DNA of 64,000 nt, from the NCBI GenBank assembly GCA_037349105.1, contig JAYJMM010000124.1, forward strand, positions 7,920,001 to 7,984,000. The letters are read 5' to 3'. Under the pieces are notes generated by a model, which did no database searches, was not told the origin of the DNA, and saw nothing but the letters and a program-made list of their open reading frames with translations. Below, piece by piece: positions 36,601 to 47,800 of the stretch; positions within the stretch are counted from its first letter, which is position 1, and every line of letters starts with the position of its first letter. The stretch is from Limnomonas spitsbergensis. Its lineage: Eukaryota > Chlorophyta > Chlorophyceae > Chlamydomonadales. The translations under genes were made by a program, and so were the position numbers.

Positions 36601-38585
36601 TCACTTGCAGAGCTTGCAGGACTTTTTGCAGGCGCCATCCATAAAGCCATGATTCTTTTCACACTCTCCAAAGTATGCCCATTCAGGGCACTGGTCATGA
36701 GCGTCCCCACATTCACCGGGCTTCAACTCAGCCTTGGGCTTAGGGCTGCAGGCAGAAACGTTTCTTCGTTAGTGTATAAAAGACATGGCTGTTCAAAAAT
36801 GCCCGCAGCTGAATATCCCTGCATTCCTTATTCCATACAAGCCTTAACATTTTCCGTTCACCACCACCTTCACTCTCCCTGTCAAGGCCCACACAAATTA
36901 AATAGCCAGATTACTCACTGGACAGGCCCCACATGAATCCACTTGGTGGCCGACCACTTGTTGCCTTGTGTTGTTGGGCAACTGCTGTGAAGGCTGGACG
37001 GGTCGTTGCTTCCATCTGGCTTCAAACTGTCAAGCAGGAGTGACAGTTCAGAGGCAGCGAAGCTCTCAATCCGATACTCAATAGTTGTGACAAACTGATG
37101 ACTGTCATTCAGATCTCTATTCAAGCCTCTGATTCAACTTTCATGTGTGCCTACCAGTATTTATTTAAGTGTGCGCCAGACCACCTTTCGGGGACCGCCG
37201 AGCGGCCACCCTGGACCAATTTGGACTTGACCATCACCAGCCTACAGCCAGTGGCCCTAGCATCAGGCTATGCCGAACCAGGCCATCCCGGTTGTAGGCT
37301 GCTGTTTAGTAGAAGTGAAGCTGTACCACCCTTCAAGAAGCACTGCAGCCTACCTGTAGAACATGAGGGCATCCCCCCGTGTGGCTTTGACAGCTAGACC
37401 CTTTCGTGCACAGTCTGACCAATGAGATCCAGACACCTTCTTATCAGCGTTGGGAAACACCGTCTCTCCACCTTCGTCCACAGTTGTCCTACAAGGATAC
37501 AAGATATAGATGAGACATGTAATGGCAGGGGAAATCTGACAACAAACAAACAAAGAATACGTGCAGGTCTTGTGTCTTGAGCCGCAGCTCCATGCAGGCA
37601 TCGTTCATACCTACACAATTAATTCACACAGTCTACTATTAACCCTCCACTTACAGGTACATGAGGACTGTCATCACACGTTGCCCACCCATCTCAGGCT
37701 TTGCATTCACAGCATCGTGAAAGTAGTCGTAGTGTGCTTCGTATTTCTGCCCATCCTGGTAATGAAGAACCTGCAGGCCTTCCTGATTTTCTGCAATTCC
37801 CCCAAAAAACATCATTTATGAGAACATCACAGAGGTACGACGAGCCTCAGAAATGAAGAGGGTCAATGGGCTTGGCATGTTTGTTGACTGGTGATCAACC
37901 CTCTTGAACCAGTATGGCCCCAAAACCACATGGGTCTTCACCTAGATCTCACCAACTGGGACCATCGTCACTTGAGCAAGTCGCTTCTCTATTCTCTTGA
38001 TCACATCGTCCTCGCCAATGCCCAGGAACATGCCGCTGCTTGTCCTCACTTCACTCGGCACGCTCTTGCCAGTACTGCTGTCCACCACCGATGATGCTGC
38101 CATGCGCGGCTTTGCCTGATCAGACAGATAGCATACAGATTGTGCAAGCATGTTTCAGGTTCCAACATGCAGAAGTCTGAGTTAGGCCAGGCCTCAGAAA
38201 GGTGGATCTTGAGACAACGCATGACCCAGATCTCATGTGCTGTTGTCATGCAGATCGATGAGCATGGCGAACGTGTCCCCCCGCAGCACTGACCAATTCG
38301 ATCAAGTGGTCACACTCTTCCTCCGACAGAAAGCTCTTCAGAAGGAATGCACGAGGAGACCATGACAGGTGGATGACTTCGCCCCTCCATTCTTCCTGAC
38401 AGGCAGAACTTAACACGTAAGTAAAGCTGGAACGGATGTTATTAATTCATGTCTCGATGCACCTGTAGTTCTCCAAATCCAACGGTGTGGCCGGTCCCGC
38501 TTAGTAGCTCCTCGGGCAAAACATCTAATGCCCGGACAACGGCTAAAGACAGGGCTAGAAGAATGGACGAGTACTTGACATGCAT
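36601..38585 (-). CDS. Prolyl 4-hydroxylase with C-terminal ShKT domain (P4H-2)
   Basis: Same reaction as P4H-1. Seven exons (38463-38585, 38294-38395, 37953-38115, 37655-37790, 37354-37488, 36919-37026, 36601-36745) give 303 residues. The ATG at 38585 begins a clear signal sequence (YSSILLALSLAVV). Catalytic motifs are YEAHYDYFHD, VDEGGETVFPNA and SLHSSCPTTQGNKWSATKWI. The last exon adds a six-cysteine ShKT module (CGDAHDQCPEWAYFGECEKN then ACKKSCKLC), common in green-lineage P4Hs and thought to aid substrate or protein binding. Exons 2-4 have exactly the same lengths and phases as in P4H-1, so the two are tandem duplicates separated by the FIST gene. The P4H-1 copy either lost the ShKT exon or never had it. 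Confidence 0.92.
37163..37325 (+). repeat. Dispersed repeat family A, well-preserved copy
   Basis: GTGCGCCAGACCACCTTTCG is followed by GGGACCGCCGAGCGGCCACC and CAATTTGGACTTGACC, ending AGAAGTGAAGCTGTA. It lies in the intron between P4H-2 exons 5 and 6 and is a good seed for building the family consensus. Confidence 0.85.
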
Positions 38586-39883
38586 TTATAAGATATTGAA
38601 TATTCCCAGAAACTGCTCAGACGAACGTCCGGATTGTATTCCGATACTTCCGGAGGATTTGCCACGCATATGAGGTTTCCAGGCCAAACCGTGCAACAGT
38701 ATCAAGGGAAAGAGAGCTACGATGTGATATAAGCTATTCGAAATTAGAACAACGAGAACGCCGGAGCGTGTGTTGAGGAGTACGGCATTTGAAATGACGT
38801 ACGCTTAAATATTTCGACTCTATCAGTCTCTGCTGTCAGAGACTTTGTTCTCCTTTCTCAGTGACCAGCTACTTTCAATTTCTTCCAATTCCACACGTAC
38901 GCATTGTACTCAAAGAAGGACCTTACCAGGTCACCAACACGTGAACCACGCCCAGGTATTCAGTCACAGAATCTATGTCTGTGATACGAATGAGTTGCAT
39001 GTGAGATTGTGCAGGGGGGGCCGAGCTGTGGGGCTGCTCTACTGGAGAGGGGTGATGTCCAGGTGGGGAAGACGTGGACTCATACTGTACCACCTTACCC
39101 CTTCTTTGATAGATTCAGCCTGTTGCCTCAAATTTATCAGGGATTGCAGGGGGCAAAGTACAACTTAACCACTCCCATTTTCATGATGAGCGTGTCTACT
39201 TCTTATGCAGCCTTCCCACATCCATGAGGGAGTCCATGAGTGGTATTATCAGGTGACAGGGGTCAAGTCTCGGCCTGTCTGCTGATTCACGACATGACTT
39301 CAGATCTTAAATTCAGGATTGGGGCAAGCTGGAGTAAATCAATGAACCAAACTGGTGCGTGACAGATTATGGCATGGAGAGAGAGACCATACAGGTAGAC
39401 TGCCATGGAACCAAGGATAAATCAAGAAATTTGTTGGTACCGATAGTGAGTGTTTCTGCTACATTTGGGGCAGGCAATGGGCCAATCAACAATCAGGGGC
39501 ATCGACAAAGGCCCAATATATCATGCAGCAATGAAATATGGGCCTGGTTTGAAGTGAAAAAGCGGGCTGTGCGGCCCCATGAGCACATATGCAGCAAAGC
39601 CTGTCGTACTGGCAGGACGATTGAAATGAGGCAAAATCCTTGGAACCAACCAGTGGAGAACAGCATCATCATTCATGGTACTAGGAAATAGTGTGTGACG
39701 AGATGGGTACGAAACAGCGGATAATGCTCCAAGCATTTATTATTCAGATTGAGGTGCAGGTATGTGGCTCGCTTTTTCTGCATCACGCCTTGCAAGCCAA
39801 CATGCAACACATCATCCATTTTCACAGCAGAGACTGAGATTCTGCAATCCCTTATCAAGGCGCTACCAAACTGGCGCAGCAGC
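38586..39883. other. Intergenic between P4H-2 and the thylakoid protein gene
   Basis: No gene is supported. A 110-codon + frame (39359-39691) is charged and unassigned. The P4H-2 promoter should lie near 38586-38900. Confidence 0.4.
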
Positions 39884-41243
39884 CTACATGTCCAGCAGGG
39901 CATCAGCCATGACTCCAGCCACCTCGGCAGCCGGAGCTGGTACTGGTACGTCAAGGGGGGTCGCAGAAACGTCTGAAACAGCCGCAGGGGCAGCCACCTC
40001 AGGAGACTCAGCAGGGTTACCCGTGGAAGGTGCCCCCACATCTGGCTCTGCCGCCTCTACTGCTGCTGCAGGGGCCTCCTCCACCACCGGTGCTGAGGTG
40101 GCCTCATCAGGTGCTGGGGCGTCATCCGCAAGAGCCAACTCCTCCACAGCTAACGCTGGGGCGGCCTCTTTTTTTAGCGCCAGGGCGTCGGTGACTGGTG
40201 CCAGGGCCTCTGCCTCAGCAGCAGGGGAAAGATTCTCCTCCATTTTAGGAGTGGGGACCTCGGCATCAGTGGGCTCCGCTTGAGACGCTGAACTGGCAGA
40301 GATGACCTCCTCAGCCAGTCTAGACTGGCCTTGTGCCAACACATCTTTGGAAATGGTAGACACCTGCCGCATGCGTGGGAAGGACAAGATCATATTATGA
40401 TATCAGCGAGCAGGTCATGTAAGGACATCATGCAGGAGGCCAGCATGGTTGGCACAGCATGGTTCATTTAGCCATATACGGTAGAGAGCTTACTTCCCAG
40501 CGACGTGCATGCATGCCATGCAGATGGGCATGAAGCTATTCAGGCAGGTACCAGTGTGTTAGTGTGTTCTGCATCCCGCATTTGTCGTACCAGGGATGCC
40601 GCCTCCTTGATTTGCGTAAGCAAAATCCTCTGATCCTCTGGAATGGATTCGAACTTCAGCAAGGCCTCAGCATCTGACGCCAAGCTATTTGCGCTGGTTA
40701 TCATTCTCTTAGTTCCATCGACCACCTGCATGACAAGAGAGTAATGACATAACGGAATCCCAAGAGGACAGAAGACATACAGTCTCAAAGGAAGTGACGC
40801 TGTTGCAGGTGACGATGTTGATGCTGCCGAATGCAATTGAAGCAATGCTGCGTATGTGTCCCAGCAGGTCAAAACATAAAGTAATCTTCACCTTCAGCGA
40901 ATCCTCTTTCACATTGATCATTTTTCCATTGTCGAAGGGCCAAGCAGCTGCGCGGGCATCAAGCCGTTTAAAAGCTTACCAGCTTATAATAGGGACGTCA
41001 AAATTTGACAACTTAATCGGAACTCACAAAAGTGGCAGGGCACTTACCTTCAGCCTGAGACACACTGATGGGAGAGACGAGGAGCAAGACAGCAGATGCA
41101 CCAGCGATGAACGCGTCTTTATGTTGCCAATGAGCACGGCACTTCAATGTCAAAGATCGAGGCACCACTTTAGCACGATACAAGCTCGTTTGATGCGAGC
41201 TCAACCGATTCCCAAACACTGTTCCACTGACTGTCGACATCAT
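39884..41243 (-). CDS. Predicted thylakoid-targeted protein, function unknown
   Basis: Four exons (41048-41243, 40781-40947, 40552-40725, 39884-40363) join in phase into 338 residues. Exon 1 reads as a bipartite plastid leader: a Ser/Thr/Arg-rich stretch ending SLTLKCRA, then a hydrophobic segment FIAGASAVLLLVSPISVSQA with a lumenal-type cleavage site (SQA|E). No twin arginine precedes it, so Sec-type import is inferred. The mature part begins AAWPFDNGKMINVKEDSLK and holds helical, charged segments such as LLTQIKEAASLVRQMRDAE. The last exon is Ala/Glu/Pro-rich. I recognise no family. A TATATATA sits a few bases before the ATG at 41243, and the frame stays open upstream, so the true start could be further upstream. 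Confidence 0.68.
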
Positions 41244-41888
41244 TATATATACAGCAGAGCCAGTGGTAAAGAATCTTGACTTCGCAGAATTACCGACATT
41301 CAATGTTCGATGGGGTCCTGAAGCGCCCACCATGTTGTCTTCATACTTTACTGGGTGGGGTGGGTGCCAGGTCATTAGGTCCTATTACAGGACACATCTT
41401 GCAACAAAAACAACTTAAGGCAACATGTTAAATCACACTGCACACCAGAGATACTCCGGCACAACTCAAGCTCAAGGGGCAGCTGAACAGCTGTACAAAA
41501 AAGAATGGGGTAAAAGGTGGCGTGCCACAATCTTGAAAGAGGATCAGGTATTTAACAGGGCCTCAAAATTCCATAAAACACCGTGTCAATGCATCACGGC
41601 TACCTGAACAGCTGTGCAAAGAAGAGAACAGGTGGCCTGACTATAATCTAAGACCCCGTGGTAACCAGCGCCTCAACTTTTCCAGTAGTCACTAAATGCC
41701 GTTTGAATGCATGACAGCACGTTATGAAAGCTTGGCCAGCTGCCATGCTGTGACATGTGAGACAGCCATACAATCAGCTATTTCCACAAGCAAGTCGGCA
41801 GCCTCCAACAGGGACTTGCACCACCTGAATAAGGAAATCACAAGGAAATCAACGTGCACTTATGCAGGCAAGAGCACAAAACCCAGCT
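41244..41888. other. Short intergenic, 3' of RAD54
   Basis: Nothing recognisable. The region carries the promoter of the thylakoid protein gene and the 3' flank of RAD54, both on the - strand. Confidence 0.4.
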
Positions 41889-44800
41889 CTACTGGAAATC
41901 ACTGTCGTTTTCGCTGTCATCTTCGCTGTCGTCTATAATAATTTGAGCCGCTCTTCGCCTTTTGGCGTCAGCCATGGAGGGAGCAGCACTTGCCACGGCT
42001 GGACATGGCTTTTTAGCCAGAGCCACAGTGCCGCTTGATGTGCGGGCATGCTTGAGAGGTGCACTCCTGTCTGCAGCTTTGACTGCGCCGAGCCTGTTTG
42101 CAAGAGTTGCTGCTGCCGCCCCTGTGGAAGCACCAGCTTTCAGGGCGTCCAGTTCCAGGTCAGCAGCAGCGGAAATCTCCTCACCACCTTCTTGGGCGCC
42201 AGGATCGCTCCTGGGAGGCGGCAGGTTCTCCCGGCCAGACACTGGACACCCTTGTTTGGCTCCATTTCCTGGGGGATGGGATGCAGCGGTGGAGATCAGA
42301 GACCATGCAGTGCGGTACACAGGACTTGATATATCTGCCAATCGGCCAGAACTCATTGTGTGCAGCGTCAGCAAGCAGTCAGAGCCGCTAGTACCTTCAG
42401 CAGGCCCTCTCCCAGGGAGGGTCCGGTGGTGCATGAATCTGTTGGCTTGCCCTGAGCCCAAGGGCTTCGCCGCCGCCAAGGTGGACGCCTTTGGAAGCGG
42501 GTCCGGCGCGACGGGCAGCTTCCCCTCCACCTCGCAGGTGAAGATGAAGCTGACGTCATCCCCGGCAACGCGCTGCATGACGGAGTCTGGCACAGTGAGG
42601 GCACTGCTGTGGTGACCCCAACCCTGCATGTCATCCTCGTTGGGGTTGCCGTCCTGCAGAGGGGGGAAGCAGACACATGCTCTTTACTCCAGCAGCTATG
42701 CAAGAGTTCATTTTAAAAGCCAAATAACCAAGTAAATTTATCAAAGGACTTGTGCATATCCAAGTGTACACCAAACCATCTTTAGAGGGCCGCCGAACAG
42801 CCACGGCCGTAGGCCATGATGTAGCTGAACTGTAGCTGAAGCACGATACGAAACCAGTGGTCCAGATTCATGTAGCGTATCATCTCATATTTCGATGTTG
42901 GAAGTTGTAAGTCTGGAAGGAACCGGAATCCCATCCGTCTCCTCAAGAACCTGAATGCATAGCCACTCCACTTCCATTGCTGGAAGCATCAGGGGACAAC
43001 GGGACAGCCCGCTTCGATGTTCACCTGTTTCTTGAAGATCTGCCCTTTTCGCTGATGACCGTCAAGCAGCCTGCTGCCACCAGGGCCCGCTGCAGCGCTG
43101 GTGTCTTGTGCCGCGCCTGTTGGGCCTGTCGGCGCTGCCCCCGCTTCTGCCCCAGGAGAGGTCCCAGCCGCACCCCCGTCCTCTGCAGCCACAGTAGCCT
43201 CAGGCTCCGCATCCTGCTGCAAGCACATGCTGTCGTAGGTATTCGAGAGCGTTTCGACATCCAGCGTGAACAGCTCTCTCAGATCCTCCGAGCTCATCAC
43301 GGCAGCGGTGGCCTTGCCGTTCTTGCTGACCAGGCTTTGAAGGCCCTCTGCAGAAAACAGGGCATAAAGCAAGTTACAGGGATGTGGGCACGTCCTTCAG
43401 AGCACGGACGATAGGCTAGGACCAGTAAGGTTGGGACATCGCAAGCTCTGCTCTGTTCAAGCAGAGAATGGGAGGAGCTTCACTGTGCTCATAGGGTGGC
43501 TCGTGGACTGCACTGGCTTGTCCGGATAACATCAACGTTTTTTGAAACAGCAATTCTTTGCTGCTGCCTGAACTGACTCCAGAACCACCTCAAGGAAGGC
43601 GTCTTTCACCCTGTGGAACACCTTCAACTGCAGCCCTGACAGTCTGCAAACCTTCTATTTATCCCAGGTGTGGTCTGCAACTGCAAAGGGCGTTGCTGGT
43701 CCCTACAGCCTTCACACCTTTGCTGAGCTGCCTCTGGAAGACCTTTTCCTCAATGCTGCCACTGCTCAAGAAGCGGTACACATAGACATGTTTCTTCTGG
43801 CCATCTCGCCACACCTGTGCAACCAAAACAAGACAAAATACAACATCGTTACTCGTAGACATGCTTTTTCAGCCTATCTTGCCGCACATGCAAGCACAGC
43901 AAGATGAAGGGATATCAGCGCATGTTAAAATGCATCTTCTCCACACCTCGCCATTTGTCAGTGCAGCAAGACCCAAGGGCTACCGTATGTCATGTCATAT
44001 TTGAACACGAAAACAAGCATTTCATGGCTGCAGCGGCAAGCCCACGCCCCATACTTCTCACACACCAAAGCAATGGTCAGGCCCCTGCCCAGGCAAGCCG
44101 CTCGTTTGTCTGAGGCAGGGTTCCAAGCCGGATCAAAGACCTACCCTGGCCGCCGCTTGTTTGTCCGTGGCTGGGTTCCAATCTGGATCGAAAAGGACCA
44201 GGCGGTTGCCGCCGATAAGGTTGAGGCCGCAGCCGCCAGCCTTGCTGCTCAGAAGGAAGACAAACTGACGGTCCATGGGATCATTGAACGCCTGCGTGCA
44301 ATAGTAACGGGGAAAGTACCATAAGGGGTGGAAATGGATGATTAGTTTTGTGTGGAGTGAGAGCGATGAGAGGTGGAAGGAGATGTGTAGTGTTGTGGCA
44401 AGTGAGGGGCGCCTGGTTCCCATGCAGTGTCAACGGTACAGTAGGGATGACACAGCTGTACAATGTACATCATAACACAATGTTGGATTCATTTAATTAT
44501 CACCGGTATTTAGGAAAATGGGTGGGAAAAAGAAATACGGTACATTAAAAACACTTGAAAAAGATTTGGGCCCAGGCAAGGCCAAGCAGCGTGTCCTTGC
44601 AGGCATGAGTTGCTCTTTAGCACCTAGATTTTTATCCACATGTGTCGGAGGCTCCTTATCAGCATATGTTTGGGGCGCCCCGCAGCAACTGTTTATTTTG
44701 TCGAATTTTGAATCCTGGCTTGTGTTCAGCGCCAGAGTCACCGAAGCTGAGCTGCCCACCTTGACCAGCTTCTCCCTCTTGCTGATGCCCGTGGATCCAT

Positions 44801-47800
44801 CCAGTCGCAGGAAGGGGTAGTGGCGCTCTCGACAGAGCTGGGAGACGAGGTCTAGGGTCTGTGTGTAGTTGGAAACAACGACGATCCTGGAGCAAGTAAA
44901 GCAGGAAGAGAACACAGGTTGCGGGTCAGCAGGTTTATACCTGGAGGGGATATACCTTAAAGAGGGGACAACAGTGGCTGGTCAGCAACAGTCCTGGGTA
45001 CGTCAGTGAGGGCCTGAGTTGATGCGTGTTCCTGGTCAGCAGATTCATACTTTGAGCGTCGGCATGCGATGCCCACTTTCGCCACGTACCTTTCTCCTGC
45101 AAAGAGTGCAAGACCCACCCAGGGGGTGCAGCACTCACCGTCCCATTGCTGCCGAGCTGCTGCACCCGCTCACCTGTCCTTGGTCTCCGTGTGTAGCAGG
45201 TTCAGCATACGGGAGAGCACCGCCATCTTCCCGGACAGCAGCTCCCACCCAATCGCCATGCCGCCCCGGCCGGGACGTCCAGAATCAAATACGCCCGGAG
45301 GGAACAAGTCCTCGACATGCTGCATTCAACAAGCAGTCAAGTCCTCAACAGCAGGACAGCACCGTCCGGGGGGGAAGGTGACACACTGCTGGTGACAGGC
45401 TAACATCAAGGCGAAGTATACTTGTGAGAAATGTAACATCTTCCTTCAGGATTCTGGTCTGCCTTTTGAAATTCATCATACGGTATCCAGCCTGGTTATT
45501 TAGGCGGAACACGCAAACCCCGCAATCTCTGTTTATCGTTTAGACCTTGCCACTTGAAAGTTCATGCAGAATTATTGGAATACCAAAAGTATGGAGGTAA
45601 TTCCTTGTACCTATTGTACAAGATGTTGCATGGTCTTGCCCCTGCATGGTCAATCTTATGGGGGCAAAATACCATGCAGACCCCCCCCCCCTCAACATGC
45701 TGCATGCAACCAGCGGCAGGATGGCAGTTCCCGGGAGGGAAGGTGACAATCTGCTGGTCACCCAAGTAGGGAGAAGGCCGCATGCAGACGCATGGGGTTA
45801 GCAGAGCTTGAGACCTGCCATCTCCTGACTCCTCACCCCTGATTCCTTTCCCCCGACTCCCTAAGCCTGACCTCTACCCACCTTGAAGCCACCCGTCAGC
45901 TCGCCCCCGCCCTCCCCTGGGCCTCCCTTGTCTGGGTTTGCGAGGCTGTTCGCCGCGTCGTATATCAGCTTGGGGTGGTTGCACAGCTTCTTCAGGCTGG
46001 TGATGGCGGACAGCACTCCGGCTGTGCCCTTGCCATTGAGCAGCTTGCGGGTGGCCTTGGACTGCAAGAAGTGCTCGTACAGCAGCTGCTGCAGGACGGT
46101 CAGGCGGCAGCAAACTACCTGGATCACCTGGAGAGGGGAGGGGGGGCGGGGGGGATGTAGGACACCATGGATTGCCACTTAAATGTCCTGTTGGGGCTTG
46201 TACCATTATTTCCATGGTTCATTCGTCTTCCATGATTTTTCATGTTTTTATACTGGTACCAGTATACCGGTGTGTTATCATCGTTTTTTGAACGGCACCG
46301 ATATTTATTATTGCCTTTATTTTTTGTTTGACCTACTCATATGCATGGTTAATTTTCCATGTAGCACATGAACAGGATTCCCCTCATTTCCCTTACTTTC
46401 CTCTTCAAAGGAATCCTATCAGGACTGTGACGACAATAAGCAAGCTGGCCCCTGGGTCCAAGAAGCCCAATAGGGACTGGTGTACATTGTACGACCAGCG
46501 GCCCAAGCAGCATGGCAGGCTATGCATGGCCTCAAAACAGTGGGTAGGTCACTGAGCAGAAGCTGAACTGCGGCTGAGCCACGGAGGGAGAGGGGAATGG
46601 AGTCGTGAGTAGTTCCTGCTCCTTTGCTGGAAGGTGCTGGTTAGATCGACAGGCCATTGTTTGTTGGTACCAACAGCCAGTTAGTTTGAACCAACCAGGC
46701 GCACGACAGCACGATTGTTTTTTATATGTGTGCAACGCTAAAATTACGCATGTGATTTATCTCACCTTCAATTACTCATGTTCAATTACCGGAAACCAAT
46801 ACTAAATTATACACCCATTTATGTGCCATTCGAAATAAAAAAATTGAGTCCAACCCCAATTGCATGGCATTACCGTGGACGAAAAAAAAAGGAAATAAAC
46901 AAATTTGGACAGATCTTGGGGAAGTATTTCTGGGCCGCTCAAGGTTGCGACGCAAAGGGAATGCGAAGCAGCGCCATTCTTGCATGCAAAATTCGGCGCA
47001 AGGGTCTGTGTCTAGATCCTAAATCTCCATTTCCAGCATCGCAGCCATGCAATGACTGCAAGGCAAGGCCGACACTTCTGGCCGTGGCCGGATTTTAACT
47101 TCCTGCATGAACTGCATTCCGTCACTTTCAAGGTCCCATGCGCCATACCACCTGATATATCTACATCTGAAGGCCGTGCACAGCCGGCCGCCAATGCAGA
47201 GACACGCCATGCTAAGCTGTCAAAACTTATGCCTGTGATGCTATAGCAAGCTCAGTCATCCAACCCCTCCGGGTGAGATCTGCATCCCTTCCCCACCTTG
47301 GGCGGTAGGTGCGCACTCAGCAGCGCGTTTGTCCGCCGGAGGATGAAACCGTTGACCAGGCAGGACAGCTCGGTGCTCCGGGCCTGCCCCTGCGCCTGGA
47401 CCTCCGGGGCCGACCCAGGTTCGCGACCTGACCAGACACGCGCCACCACATGTTTAAGATCATGGCCAGAGAATCCTTTTTCCGCTGTGGTTTCTACCGG
47501 ATCAACACTTGCACTCAACAGGCGCTTCCGAAAGGGTCAGATGGTGCGATTAGGAGGGACGGGGAACAAGAACCATGCAGTCCCTAGTAGAGTGTGCAGA
47601 CCCCAGGCTGGCAGGCAGGCTGGCAGGTAATGCAATGAGGACGGACAAAGAGCAAGGGCCGTGCAATCCCTAGTAGAGGCAGGCAGGCAGGCAGGCAGGC
47701 AGGTAGGTACACAAGCAAGCTCTGCAAGCAGCGCTACCCAAGCTGCAGTATGTCTGCGTGCGTACAACTGTACATGAGTGCTCCTGGAAGATTTGAACAC

